From: Spiroplasma cantharicola
Lineage (GTDB): Bacteria; Bacillota_I; Bacilli_A; Mycoplasmatales; Mycoplasmataceae
Reading direction: 5' to 3'
Assembly: GCF_001281045.1 (NCBI RefSeq)
Contig: NZ_CP012622.1
Span: 62,001 to 126,000, forward strand
Length of the DNA: 64,000 nucleotides
The position numbers and the translations under genes are program-made. The notes beneath the pieces are model-generated. The model had not been told where the DNA came from and ran no database searches. It saw nothing but the letters and a program-made list of their open reading frames with translations. Below are positions 1-10,599 of the stretch, piece after piece; position 1 is the first letter of the stretch; each line of letters begins with the position of its first letter.

Positions 1-705
1 AAATTCGCTTGAGATTTAAATATGACTGGTTTAATGAATGCTTTAGAAATAGCAAAAGAATTAAAAACTAAATTCTTTGCTCCTTCTTCAATAGCTGCAT
101 ATGGACCAGATGCACAACCAGATAATACTCCACAAGATACTGTTATGAACCCTACAACAATGTATGGTGTGACAAAAGTTGCAGGAGAATTATTAGAAAA
201 TTATTATAATAGAAAATATAATGTTGATTCAAGATCAGTAAGATTTCCAGGTTTAATTTCATATAAAGTAGAACCAGGTGGAGGAACTACTGATTATGCT
301 GTAGATATTTATTATCAAGCTTTATTAACTGGTAAATACGAGTGTTATATTGATAAAGGTACAAAAATGGATATGATGTATATGGATGATGCAATTGATG
401 CGATTGTTAAATTGATGAATGCAGATGAAAAAAGATTAGTTCATAGAAACTCATTTAATATAACTGCAATGTCTTTTGCACCAGAAGAAATTTTTGAATC
501 AATTAAAAAATATATTCCAAATTTCAAAATGGAGTATAAAGTAGATCCTGTTCGTCAAAAAATAGCAGAATCTTGACCGAATAGTATTGATGATAGTTGT
601 GCAAGAAAAGAATGAGATTTTAATCCTAAATTTGATTTAGACTCAATGACAAAAGAGATGTTAGAAAAATTAGAGCAAAAATTAAAAGCAGAAGGAAAAA
701 TTTAA
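1..705 (+). CDS. tdh: L-threonine 3-dehydrogenase, short-chain (NAD-epimerase fold), 5'-truncated by window edge
   Basis: The reading frame is open from the first base, so the N-terminal Rossmann half lies outside the window. What remains (about 234 codons) has the YGVTK Tyr-x-x-x-Lys catalytic pair of extended short-chain dehydrogenases. The segment beginning VRFPGLISYK and continuing to GGGTTDYAVDIY is characteristic of the epimerase-like NAD-dependent threonine dehydrogenase, which oxidises threonine to 2-amino-3-ketobutyrate. One TGA at 574-576 is read as Trp, and the C-terminal 40 residues follow it. An intrinsic terminator lies directly downstream. The partner ligase (kbl) is not in the window. 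A generic sugar epimerase is the alternative, but the GGGTTDYAVDIY block argues for threonine dehydrogenase. Confidence 0.8.
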
Positions 706-718
706 TATTAAAAACTCG

Positions 719-745
719 AAACCTTGATAGTATATCAAGGTTTTT
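719..745 (+). terminator. Intrinsic terminator after tdh
   Basis: An 11-bp stem (AAACCTTGATA at 719-729 with TATCAAGGTTT at 733-743) encloses a 3-base loop and runs into a T-tract. It ends the threonine dehydrogenase transcript. Confidence 0.85.
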
Positions 746-750
746 ATTAG

Positions 751-756
751 TATAAT
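751..756 (+). promoter_or_regulatory. Candidate -10 box (TATAAT) upstream of a small structured transcript
   Basis: A perfect TATAAT lies just after the tdh terminator. No convincing -35 is visible 16-18 bases upstream. It would start RNA at about 763, ahead of the structured stretch that ends at the T-run near 837. Confidence 0.35.
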
Positions 757-762
757 TATCTT

Positions 763-837
763 GTTAAATAATTATCATATAAAAGAATATAGACAATAAT
801 GTCTCAACGATTTAAAAATTAAATTCTTTTATTTTTT
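763..837 (+). ncRNA. Candidate small structured RNA or leader between tdh and secA
   Basis: After the TATAAT at 751-756, the sequence can fold into an outer stem (AAAAGAAT at 781-788 with ATTCTTTT at 823-830). Inside it are a small hairpin (AGAC 791-794 / GTCT 801-804) and a second AT-only hairpin (around 811-822), joined by CAACG. Six T residues follow at 832-837. This looks like a three-way junction with a built-in terminator, either a short ncRNA with its own promoter or a leader read into secA. It lacks the conserved apical loop of SRP RNA and does not match a riboswitch I know. The A+T richness makes chance pairing a real possibility. Confidence 0.3.
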
Positions 838-869
838 GTTTATAACTTTCTATTTGACGATAATAATTG

Positions 870-875
870 TATAAT
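870..875 (+). promoter_or_regulatory. Probable secA -10 box (TATAAT)
   Basis: TATAAT lies 42 bases before the secA start. A TTGACG at 854-859 resembles a -35 but is only 10 bases away, which is too short a spacer, so only the -10 is claimed. Confidence 0.45.
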
Positions 876-916
876 CATAGAGATTTTTGACTTAGCAAAA
901 AAAGGAGTAGTTTTTA

Positions 917-3817
917 ATGGCAAGAGATAAATCAATAGTTAAGAAGCATGGTAAAATAGCAGATGAAATTATTTCACTAGAAGCTGATTATGAGAAATTA
1001 AGTGAAGCTGATTTATTAAATAAAACACAAGAATTTAAAGAAAGATTAGCTAATGGTGAAACTTTAGACGATCTTTTAGTTGAAGCTTTTGCAGTAGTTA
1101 GAGAAGTTGCATTTAGAGTTTTAAAACTAAAAGCTTATAAAGTTCAATTAATTGGGGCAATAATTTTACACCAAGGAGATATTGCTGAGATGAGAACCGG
1201 GGAAGGTAAAACTTTAACTGGTCTTTTTCCTGCTTATTTAAATGCATTATCTGGACAAGGAGTTCACGTTGTTACTGTTAATGAATATTTATCACGAAGA
1301 GATAGTGAAATTAACGGTCAAGTTTATGACATGCTAGGGATTAGTGTTGGACTAAATGGTAGGGATCTTTCAAAAGAACAAAAGAGAAATGCTTATGCAA
1401 AAGATATAACTTATACAACTAACTCAGAATTAGGTTTTGATTATTTAAGAGATAATATGGTTTATCGTCTAGACCAAAAAGTTCAAAGAAAACTTAATTT
1501 TGCAATTATTGATGAGGCTGACTCAATACTTATTGATGAGGCAAGAACTCCATTAATTATTTCTGGTGGAAGTCAAAATAGAATTAATTTATATAAAGCA
1601 GCAGATGCTTTTTCTAAATCATTAGATGAAAAAACAGATATTGAAATTGATTTAGAATCAAAACAAGTTTATTTAATTGAACCAGGAATTCAAAAAGCAC
1701 ATAAATTCTTTAGTATTGATAACTTGTTTGATTTTAGAAACACTGAAGTATTTCACTTAATTATGAATGCTTTAAAAGCAATGTTTACTTTTAAAAAAGA
1801 AGTTGAATATACTGTTCAGGGTAATGAGATTATTTTAATTGATCAATTTACAGGAAGAACAATGCCAGGTAGAGCATATAGTGATGGTTTACAACAAGCT
1901 TTACAAGCAAAAGAAGATGTTGAAATTGAAGAAGAAACAACAACACTAGCAACAATAACTTATCAAAATTTTTATAGACTTTATAATAAACTTTCAGGAA
2001 TGACAGGAACTGCAAAAACTGAAGAGGAAGAATTTTTAAAAATATATAATACAAGAGTTATTGTTTGTCCAACAAATAAACCAATTATCAGAGTTGACGA
2101 ACCAGACTTAACTTTTGGAACAATCAATGCCAAATTAAAACATTTAGTAAAAGATTTGGAAGAAGTAAAAAATGCTGGAAGACCAATCCTTATTGGAACA
2201 ACTTCAGTTGACTCTTCTGAACAAGTTTCTCATTATTTAGAAAAAGCTGGTTTAAAATTTGAAATGATTAATGCCAAAAATCACCATAGAGAAGCTGAAA
2301 TAGTTGAAAAAGCTGGACAAGTAGGTTCAATAACATTAGCTACTAATATGGCTGGTCGTGGAACAGACATCAAGCTTTCAGAAGAAGCTAAGAAAAATGG
2401 TGGTCTATTTGTTATGGGTATTGAACGTAACGAAGCTAGACGTATCGATAATCAATTAAGGGGTAGAGCTGGTAGACAAGGTGACCCAGGAAGTTCAAGA
2501 TTTTATATTTCAATGGAAGATGAATTAATGATTCGTTTTTCAGCTCCAAAATTAAGACAAATGTTTTTAAAATTAGGAGACGACCATATTAAATCAAGAT
2601 TGTTTACAAGAGCAATTACAAATGCTCAAAAAAAACTTGAAGGATTGAATTTTGATCAACGTAAAAATGTTTTAGATTATGACAATATTCTTTCACAACA
2701 ACGTGAAGCAATATACTCTCAAAGAGATTCAATTTTAGAACAAGAAACTTTAAAAGGAGTTATTGCAAGATTTCAATACACAATTGCATATGAAATTGTT
2801 GAAAGAAATTCAGAGCTTGTTAGAGGTGAAAGAACAATTAATATCCCTTCTTTAATAAAAGAAATTGATTCAAGGTTTGTTATTGAAGGTTCATTAACTG
2901 AAAATGATTTTAGTGGATTAGAAAAAGGTCAAATAGCTAAAAAGATATCTGAAAATATGATGGAATTATATTTGAGTAAAACAAGTTCAGTACCTCAGGA
3001 AGTTATAAGCGAAATGGAAAGAAGAACTATTCTTCAATCATTAGATTATCACTGACAAAAACACATTAATATAAATCAAAAATTAAGAAGTGGAATTTAC
3101 TTACAACAATATGCACAAAATAACCCATTACATGAGTATGTTGAAGAATCAGCTAGATTATTTAATAAAATGAAAATAATGATTGCAGAAGAAACAATAA
3201 TTAAACTTTATGGGTCATTTGTTAGAGAAGTTAGTCAAGAAGGAAAAAATCTTGAATTTAGAAATGACGAACCAAAAACTATTAATATAAGTGATAAAGA
3301 TATCGATCAAATTTTAGAAGAATGAAAAATTCCTAAAGAAAAATTTGCAAGAAAAACTGTTGAAGATAGATTTAAAGAACTTAAAAAAGAGTTAAAAGGT
3401 AAAAAAGATGAGTTAGAAAAAGTTAAATTTCAGTATGCTATTCTTGAAGGTTTAATGAAAAAACTTGATGAAGTTTTTGCACAACAACAAAAAACTACTG
3501 AGGTTCCTTTCGAAGAAGTTGAAAGAATGATGACTAAGTTTAAATTGAAGAAAACTTTCACTGCAAAAGACGTCAAAACTAGTTATGAGAAATTAATTAA
3601 AAAAGAAACTGATGAAAAAGAAAAAACTAAACTTTTAATTGAAACTCAGATATTAACTGCTTTAGCTGCAGAGTTAGAAAAAAGACAAAAAGAATTTAAA
3701 ATTGTTGACGAAAAAGGTAAAGTTAAAAAAACATTTAAGACTAATCCCGATGGTTCAATATCAGAAGATGATATTGAAGATACAGAACAAGTTCAAACAA
3801 AAACAAAAATTGGTTAA
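917..3817 (+). CDS. secA: Preprotein translocase ATPase SecA
   Basis: This is the motor ATPase that drives unfolded preproteins through SecYEG. The 966-residue product has the Walker A segment MRTGEGKT near residues 92-99. The DEAD-type block IIDEADSILIDEARTPLI lies near residue 200. The helicase motifs TNMAGRGTDIKL and QLRGRAGRQGDPGSSRFY follow in the second nucleotide-binding fold, then the scaffold and wing domains. The length is normal for SecA, but the C-terminus is charged and Lys/Glu rich and lacks the zinc-binding Cys-rich tail. The start is fixed by AAAGGAG nine bases upstream. TGA codons at 3053 and about 3323 are Trp. A strong terminator follows. SecG, another translocase subunit, is encoded at 16955. 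Confidence 0.97.
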
Positions 3818-3839
3818 AATATTTTTTTCTATTTTTTAC

Positions 3840-3865
3840 AACAAGACAAAAGTCTTGTTTTTTTT
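3840..3865 (+). terminator. Intrinsic terminator after secA
   Basis: An 8-bp stem (AACAAGAC / GTCTTGTT) with an AAAA loop is followed by eight T residues. Confidence 0.9.
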
Positions 3866-3876
3866 ATTAAACTATG

Positions 3877-3882
3877 TAAAAT
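3877..3882 (+). promoter_or_regulatory. Candidate uvrBA -10 box (TAAAAT)
   Basis: TAAAAT, preceded by TG, lies after the secA terminator and 70 bases before uvrB. A TTGTTT at 3856-3861 could act as a weak -35 with a short 15-base spacer. Initiation near 3889 would place the hairpin at 3902-3921 in the untranslated leader. Confidence 0.35.
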
Positions 3883-3901
3883 ATTGCTAGGCAAGATTAT
3901 T

Positions 3902-3927
3902 TCTAGGGGCCAAACTCTAGATTTTTT
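3902..3927 (+). terminator. Attenuator-like hairpin in the uvrBA leader
   Basis: A 7-bp stem (TCTAGGG 3902-3908 / CTCTAGA 3915-3921, one G-U pair) with loop GCCAAA is followed by six T residues. It sits after the probable uvrB promoter and before its RBS, so it may stop transcription early in the leader. It could also be a second terminator for secA. Confidence 0.5.
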
Positions 3928-3951
3928 ATGTCCTATTAAAGAGGTAATAAA

Positions 3952-5937
3952 ATGGAAAGTACAAATCAAAAATTCAGTCTAGTTACTGAATATAAACCTG
4001 ATGGAGATCAGCCAAAAGCAATTGAAAAATTAATTCATGGGTTAAAAAATAATGTTAAACATCAAGTTTTAATGGGAGCAACTGGAACGGGTAAAACATT
4101 TACAATGGCAAATGTTATTCAAGAGATGAATAAGCCAACTCTTGTTTTAGCACACAATAAGACATTAGCAATGCAATTGTATATTGAGTTAAAAGAGTTA
4201 TTTCCAAATAATAGAGTAGAATACTATGTTTCAAATTTTGACTTTTATCAACCAGAAGCATATATTCCATCGAGAGACTTATATATAGATAAAGATGCAA
4301 AGAGAAATAATGATTTAGAAATGATGAGATTGAGCTCAATGAATGCATTAATGATTAGAAGAGATACAATAGTAGTTGCATCTGTTGCATGTATTTATGC
4401 AACTCAAGATCCAAAAGAGTATGGAGATGTTTTCTTTGAATTAGAAGTAGGTCAACTTTTATCTAAAAAAGAGTTATTAACTTTTTTAGTGCAAACAGGT
4501 TATACACGTGATGAAACTGATTTATCTATGGGTTATTTTAGTGCAAAAGGTGATGTTATAAGAATTGCTCCAAGTTGAACTGATAAATATCATATTAGAA
4601 TTTCAATGTTTGGTGATGAAATTGAAGCAATTGAAATGATTGATGTTTTAAATAATACAGTTTTAGAAAAAATTAGAATGTTTACTGTTTATCCAGCTGC
4701 AGCTTATGTAACTAATTTTGATAAAATGAAATTAGTTGTAGAAAATATTGGTAAAGAATTAAACCAAAGAGTTCAATGATTTCAAGACCAAAAAAAATTT
4801 ATTGAAGCTGATAGATTAATGAAAAGAACTAAATACGATATGGAAACTATGAGTGAGTTTGGAATATGTAGTGGGATAGAAAATTATTCACCACATTTAG
4901 ATTTTAGATCACCAGGTACACCTCCATTTACTTTAATTGATTATTTTGGAGATGATTTTTTAACTATCATTGACGAATCTCATATGATGATTCCTCAATT
5001 AAATGCTATGTATAATACTGACAGAAGTAGAAAAGAAACTCTAGTTGAGCACGGTTTTAGATTGCCAAGTGCTATTGATAATCGACCATTAAAATTTGAA
5101 GAGTTTGCAGGAAAATTAAAAAATGTAATTTATACATCTGCAACGCCAGGACCTTATGAACTTGATTTAGTAGATAATGATGTAATAGAACAAATCATTA
5201 GACCAACAGGTTTAGTAGATCCACAAATTGAAATTCGCTCAACAGTTAATCAAATGAATGACATTGTTGATGAAATAAATAAAGTTGTTGCAAAAAAACA
5301 AAAAGTTTTTATTACAGCAATTACTATTAGAATTTCAGAAGATATTACAACTTACTTACAATCAAGAAATTTAAAAGTTGCCTATTTACACTCAGAATTA
5401 AAGACTTTGGAAAGAAATCAGGTTTTAACTGATTTAAGAAAAGGAGTTTATGATGTTATTGTTGGAGTTAACTTATTGAGAGAGGGATTAGATATTCCCG
5501 AAGTTAGTTTAGTTTGTATCCTTGATGCAGATAAGCAAGGTTTTTTAAGAAATACAAGAAGTTTAATTCAAACAATAGGAAGAGCTGCAAGAAACTCAGA
5601 AGGACGTGTAATTTTCTATGCTGATTCAACTTCTCCAGCAATGAAAGAAGCTATTGAAGAAACAGATAGAAGAAGAAATATTCAACAAGAGTATAATAAA
5701 CTTCATGGAATTACTCCAACAACTATTATCAAAAAAATTACAGATATTATTTCTGATTCAAATATTAGAAATAAAGTTGATGAATTAAAGAAACTAAAGA
5801 AAAAAGAAAAAGAAAAGAAAAAAGAAGATTTAATTTCTGACTTAAGAAAACAAATGTTAACTGCTGCAAAAGAACAAAATTATGAAAAGGCAGCTGAACT
5901 TAGAGATCTTATTTTAGAGTTACAAGCAGAAGGATAG
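3952..5937 (+). CDS. uvrB: Excinuclease ABC subunit B (UvrB)
   Basis: UvrB is the damage-verifying helicase of nucleotide excision repair; it is loaded by UvrA and recruits UvrC. The 661-residue product has Walker A (GATGTGKT, residues 43-50) and the beta-hairpin region with [19 protein letters not shown]. Helicase motifs include [17 protein letters not shown] and QTIGRAARN. The C-terminal UVR domain ([18 protein letters not shown]) contacts UvrC. Family length is 650-680, so it is complete. Trp-coding TGA codons lie near 4576 and 4777. The GAGG RBS is about seven bases upstream of the start. It forms an operon with uvrA, which starts 11 bases after its stop. uvrC is not in the window. Confidence 0.97.
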
Positions 5938-5948
5938 AGGTTATCATT

Positions 5949-8789
5949 ATGAATAAAAAAATAATTATCAAAGGAGCAAGAGAACATAACTTGAAAAATA
6001 TTGACATTGAAATTCCAAAAGAGAAGCTTGTAGTATTTACAGGACTTTCTGGAAGTGGGAAATCTTCATTAGCTTTTAATACTATTTATGCTGAAGGTGA
6101 AAGGAGATATATTGAATCGCTTTCTTCTTTTTCAAGACAGTTTTTAAAGTCAGTTGAAAAACCAGATGTTGATGAAATAGAAGGTTTAAGTCCAGCAATT
6201 TCAATAGATCAAAAAACAACAAGTCATAATCCAAGATCAACTGTTGGAACAACAACTGAAATCCATGACCATCTTAGATTACTATTTGCAAATATTGGAA
6301 CTCCTTTTTGTGTAAATGGACATGGTCCAATTAAAACTTCTTCTCTTAAAGAAATAATAGAAACTTTAAAAAAGGAAACAAAAGAAGATGATCAAATTTT
6401 TATTTTAGCACCTGTTGTTAGAGATAAAAAAGGAACTCATAAAGATCTTTTTATAAAATTAAAAAGAGAAAATTTTTTAAGAGTACAAATAAATGGAGAA
6501 GTTAGAAATCTTGAAGAAGATATTCAATTAGAACAAAATAAAAGACATAACATTGATATCGTTGTAGATAGATTAATTTTTAAAGCAGGAGATGAAGAGT
6601 TACAGTCAAGAATTTATTCAGCTATTGAAGTAGGTTTGGGTTATTCAAATGGTTTAATAAAAATTTATTATCCAAAAAGAAATAATGAAACTAAATTATT
6701 TTCAACTAAGTATTCTTGTAGTGAGTGTGGATTTTCAATTCCCAATTTAGAAGCAAACTTATTTTCTTTTAATAAAAAAAATGGAGCTTGTGAAACTTGT
6801 TCTGGTCTAGGAGTTAATTTAGAAGCTGATCCAGGTTTAATAATTCCTGACTCATCACTTTCAATTCGCGAAGGTGGTATTTTATATTACAAAAATATTG
6901 TTGATTCAACAAATATTGAATGACAAAAATTTAAATTACTATGTGATTATTATTTAATTGATATAAATTCTCAAATAAATAAGTTAAGTGAAAAACAAAT
7001 TAATGTTATTTTATATGGAAGTGATGAACCAATTGAAACTAAAATAACAACAGTTAGTGGAAATACATTAAGAGCATTTGATTATATTGAGGGAATAGCA
7101 AATATAATTGAAAGAAAATATATTGAAACCAAATCAGAGGACAATAGAAAATATTATGGCAAATATATGATGTCAAAGGTTTGTAAAACTTGCAAAGGTA
7201 AAAGATTAAATGATATTGCTTTAAGTGTAAAAATTAATGATCTTTCAATTGCAGATTTTGTAGAACTAACTATTGAAGAGGAATTAACTTTTTTATTAAA
7301 TTTAAATTTGACTGAGCAACAAGCCAAAATTGCAAGTTTAGTTTTAAATCAACTAGTTTCAAGAATAAGTTTTTTAAATGAGGTAGGGTTAAATTATTTA
7401 ACTCTTTCAAGAAGTGCAACAACTTTATCTGGAGGAGAAGCACAAAGAATTAGATTGGCAAAGCAACTTGGTTCAAAATTATCAGGAGTTCTTTATGTTC
7501 TTGATGAACCGTCAATTGGTTTACATCAAAGAGATAATGATAAATTAATAACTACTCTAAAAAAATTAAGAGATTTAGGAAATACATTAATTGTCGTAGA
7601 ACATGATGAAGATACAATGAAGGCATCAGATTGAATTGTTGATATAGGGCCTGGAGCTGGAATTGAGGGTGGAAATATTACAGCTCAAGGTACATATGAA
7701 GATATTTGTAAAAATCCAAATTCATTAACAGGAAAATATTTATCAAAACAATTATCAATACCTACACCAAAAAAACGTAGGGGTGGGAATGGTTTAAAAA
7801 TTGAAATTAAGGGTGCAACTGAAAATAATTTAAAAAACATCGATGTAACTCTACCATTAGGTAAATTTATTTCTGTTACTGGGGTTAGTGGTAGTGGTAA
7901 ATCAACTTTAGTTGAAGAAGTTATTTATAAAGGATTAAAAAAAGAATTAAATAAAGAGTTAATTCGTCCTGGTAAGTATAAATCAATTAAGGGATGAGAA
8001 AATATTGACAAAATTATTTATGTATCTCAAGATCCAATTGGAAAAACACCAAGATCTAATCCTGCAACTTACACATCTGTTTTTGATGATATTAGAGATC
8101 TTTATACAGAAATTCCAGAATCAAAAATTAGAGGTTATAAAAAAGGAAGATTTAGTTTTAATGTTCCTGGTGGAAGATGTGACTCTTGTTGAGGAGATGG
8201 AGTTGTTCGTGTTGACATGCAATTTCTTGGATATGTTGAAGTGGTTTGTGAAATATGTGATGGTAAAAGATATAATGAAGAAACTCTTCAAATAAAATAT
8301 AGGGGAAAAAATATTTGAAACGTTTTAAATATGACTGTTCAAGAAGCTCATGATTTTTTTGAAAATATTCCTAAGATTAGAGAAAAATTAGAAACAATAT
8401 TAGCTGTTGGTCTTGGTTATATAAAATTAGGTCAAAATGCTACAACTCTTTCTGGGGGAGAAGCACAAAGAGTTAAACTTTCAACTTTCTTATTAAAAAG
8501 ACAAACAGGTAAAACATTATTTTTATTAGATGAACCTACAACAGGATTACATATTGATGATGTAAAAAGATTAATAAGTGTCTTAAATATTTTAGTTGAT
8601 CAAGGAAACACAGTTTTAACAATTGAACATAATCTTGATTTTATAAAAGTTTCAGATTATGTAATTGATTTAGGTCCTGAAGGTGGAAGTGGAGGAGGAA
8701 CAATTCTTGCTACTGGTACACCAGAACAAATAATTGAAAACAAAGAAAGCTTTACAGCAAAATATTTAAAGGAGTATTTAAATGATTAG
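5949..8789 (+). CDS. uvrA: Excinuclease ABC subunit A (UvrA)
   Basis: UvrA is the ABC-type ATPase dimer that scans DNA for bulky lesions and loads UvrB. The 946-residue protein starts [15 protein letters not shown], as UvrA does, and has Walker [10 protein letters not shown] in the first half and GVSGSGKST in the second. Two signature blocks [10 protein letters not shown] are present. Zinc-finger cysteine pairs include CSECGF, CETCSG, CKTCKG, CDSCWG and CEICDG. The Trp in the CDSCWG loop comes from TGA. Length is typical (about 940). The stop overlaps the start of folC by eight bases, so the two are probably translationally coupled. Confidence 0.97.
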
Positions 8790-9879
8790 TGTTGAGGAAA
8801 ATTTAATACCTTCTGAAATAATTTTTAAAAAAAGTTATAATTTAAAAAAATTATTAGAAGATCTTGGAAATCCACAAAATAGTTTTAAAGTTATTAATGT
8901 AGTAGGAACAAATGGTAAAGGTTCTACTTCACAATTTATTTTTAGTGGTTTAAAAACTAAATTTAAAAAGGTTGGTTTATTCATCTCTCCAGCATTTTTA
9001 AATCAAAATGAAAGAATTCAATATAACTCAAAAATGATTTCAGATGAAGATTTAAAAAGAATACTTTCAAAAAATGAAAAATTAATTAAAAAATATGAGT
9101 TAACTTTTTTTGAAATTTGAACTTTTATTGCAATTTTATATTTTCACGAATTACAAATTGATATTGCTGTTATCGAAGCAGGAATTGGGGGTTTAAAGGA
9201 TTCAACAAATGTCTTTGAAAAACAATTGGCAGTTTGTGTAACTTCTCTTGGTTTAGATCATCAAGAAATTTTAGGTGAAACAATTGAGGAGATTATTTAT
9301 CAGAAATTAAACATTGCAAAAGAGAATGTCAAAATATTTTTAAGTGCAGATAATATAAAATATAAAAAAATAATAAAAACAATTAATGATAATCCAAAGG
9401 TCTTTACAAAAAAATTTATTGACCCAGTTTATTTTCAAAGTTTTAATAAAGGTTTAGCAAAAGCCGTATTAAATTATTTAGGAATTGCAGTTGATTCTTT
9501 TAATGAGGCCCCTTTGGGAAGATATAGCTTGTTAAGAAGTGACCCAATTTTTATTATTGATGGTTGTCATAATCATAATGGAGCTTTAAAACTTTCTAAG
9601 CAAATAAAGGATATTGAAGATTTAATAATTTTATTTGGAGCAAGCGAGGGTAAAAATTATAAGAGAATATTAAATGTTTTTAGAAAAAGGAAAAAAAATA
9701 TTTTCTTAACAGAATTTGATCATAAGAAATCTTGAAAAATAAATCAACAGGAATTTGCTAATTATACAATTATTAATAATTGAAAAAATTTTCTTACAGA
9801 AAATAAAAATAAAAATATATTAGTATGTGGAAGTTTGTATTTTATTCCATTAGTATATAAATGAATGGAGAAGAAATAA
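8782..9879 (+). CDS. folC: Folylpolyglutamate synthase / dihydrofolate synthase family protein (FolC)
   Basis: FolC-type Mur-ligase-fold enzymes add glutamate to folates so that they are retained in the cell and used as cofactors. The 365-residue product has the ATP-binding loop [10 protein letters not shown] near residues 40-50 and the downstream [10 protein letters not shown] block, here read [30 protein letters not shown] segment is typical of the central domain. It is shorter than enterobacterial FolC (about 420), mainly in the C-terminal domain, which is common in reduced genomes. TGA at 9118 and several later sites are Trp. It overlaps uvrA by eight bases and the next gene starts two bases after its stop. 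Confidence 0.9.
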
Positions 9880-9880
9880 C

Positions 9881-10546
9881 ATGAATTTATATCTATATAC
9901 AAATATTGCAGCTATATTTCTTATTCTAGGAATTCTTTTATGTGCTCTAGCTTTAGAGAATTTTACTTTTAAAAAAATTAGTTTAAAGCATCTAACAGTA
10001 ATTTCATTATTTGCAGCTTGTAGTGCAGTATTAACTGGATTTACTTATAAACTTCCTCCAATTATTGGAAATACTCATATTGCTTTAGGTGACTGAATTA
10101 TCTTTTTATTAGGTCTTTTATTTGGTCCTTTATGTGGAATCATTTCTGCTATTTGTACAGATACTTTAATGGCAATTGTTATGCCAAGTAGTTATGGTTA
10201 TCATGCAGGTTATATGTTTGGTAAATGTGTTTTAGCTTTTTTTGGATCACTTGTTTTTTTAACAAGAGCACAAAATAGAATTCTTTTAAAAATTATTATT
10301 TTATATTCAATTGCATATATTTTTCAAAGTTTAATATTAAATCAAATTTGAATGATGTCTTGAAAAGGAGACGCAGCGTGAGTTGATTTTGTGGCGAAGT
10401 TAATTAAATTGCCAATAATTTTACCAATTTATATATCCTTTACATATTCAACATTTTTACCTATAAGAAAGCTGCTAAAAAATTGAAATACTGAGTTTGT
10501 ATGATGTTTTAAAACAGAGTATTTATTAAAAAATCTAGATTATTAA
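9881..10546 (+). CDS. ECF transporter S component, probable folate (FolT-like)
   Basis: A 221-residue hydrophobic protein with about six membrane segments. The N-terminal helix is followed by KHLTVISLFAACSAVLTG, and a central IALGDWIIFLLGLLFGPL block resembles the substrate-binding S subunits of energy-coupling-factor transporters. S subunits bind one vitamin and dock onto a shared EcfAAT module, which is not in the window. The position immediately after folC suggests folate as substrate, but that is inference from context; other vitamins are possible. The stop codon lies inside the loop of a strong terminator hairpin that ends the uvrBA-folC unit. Confidence 0.7.
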
Positions 10547-10560
10547 ATCTAGATTTTTTA
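10529..10560 (+). terminator. Intrinsic terminator overlapping the ECF S-component stop codon
   Basis: A 12-bp perfect stem (AAAAATCTAGAT 10529-10540 / ATCTAGATTTTT 10547-10558) has a 6-base loop that carries the stop codon, and ends in T residues. Confidence 0.85.
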
Positions 10561-10574
10561 ATTAATTTATTAGA

Positions 10575-10580
10575 TATAAT
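10575..10580 (+). promoter_or_regulatory. Probable hprK -10 box (TATAAT)
   Basis: A perfect TATAAT lies 19 bases before the hprK start codon. The only possible -35 overlaps the upstream terminator T-tract and is not convincing. The implied leader is very short. Confidence 0.5.
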
Positions 10581-10599
10581 TACTATTGAGGTAAAAAAA

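Noticed and set aside
763-837. SRP RNA (ffs)
   Set aside because: The conserved apical tetraloop and internal loop of SRP RNA are absent; only a generic structured RNA is claimed.
3053-3055. In-frame TGA in secA as premature stop
   Set aside because: TGA codes Trp throughout the window; conserved motifs of secA, uvrA, nrdE and others continue across it.
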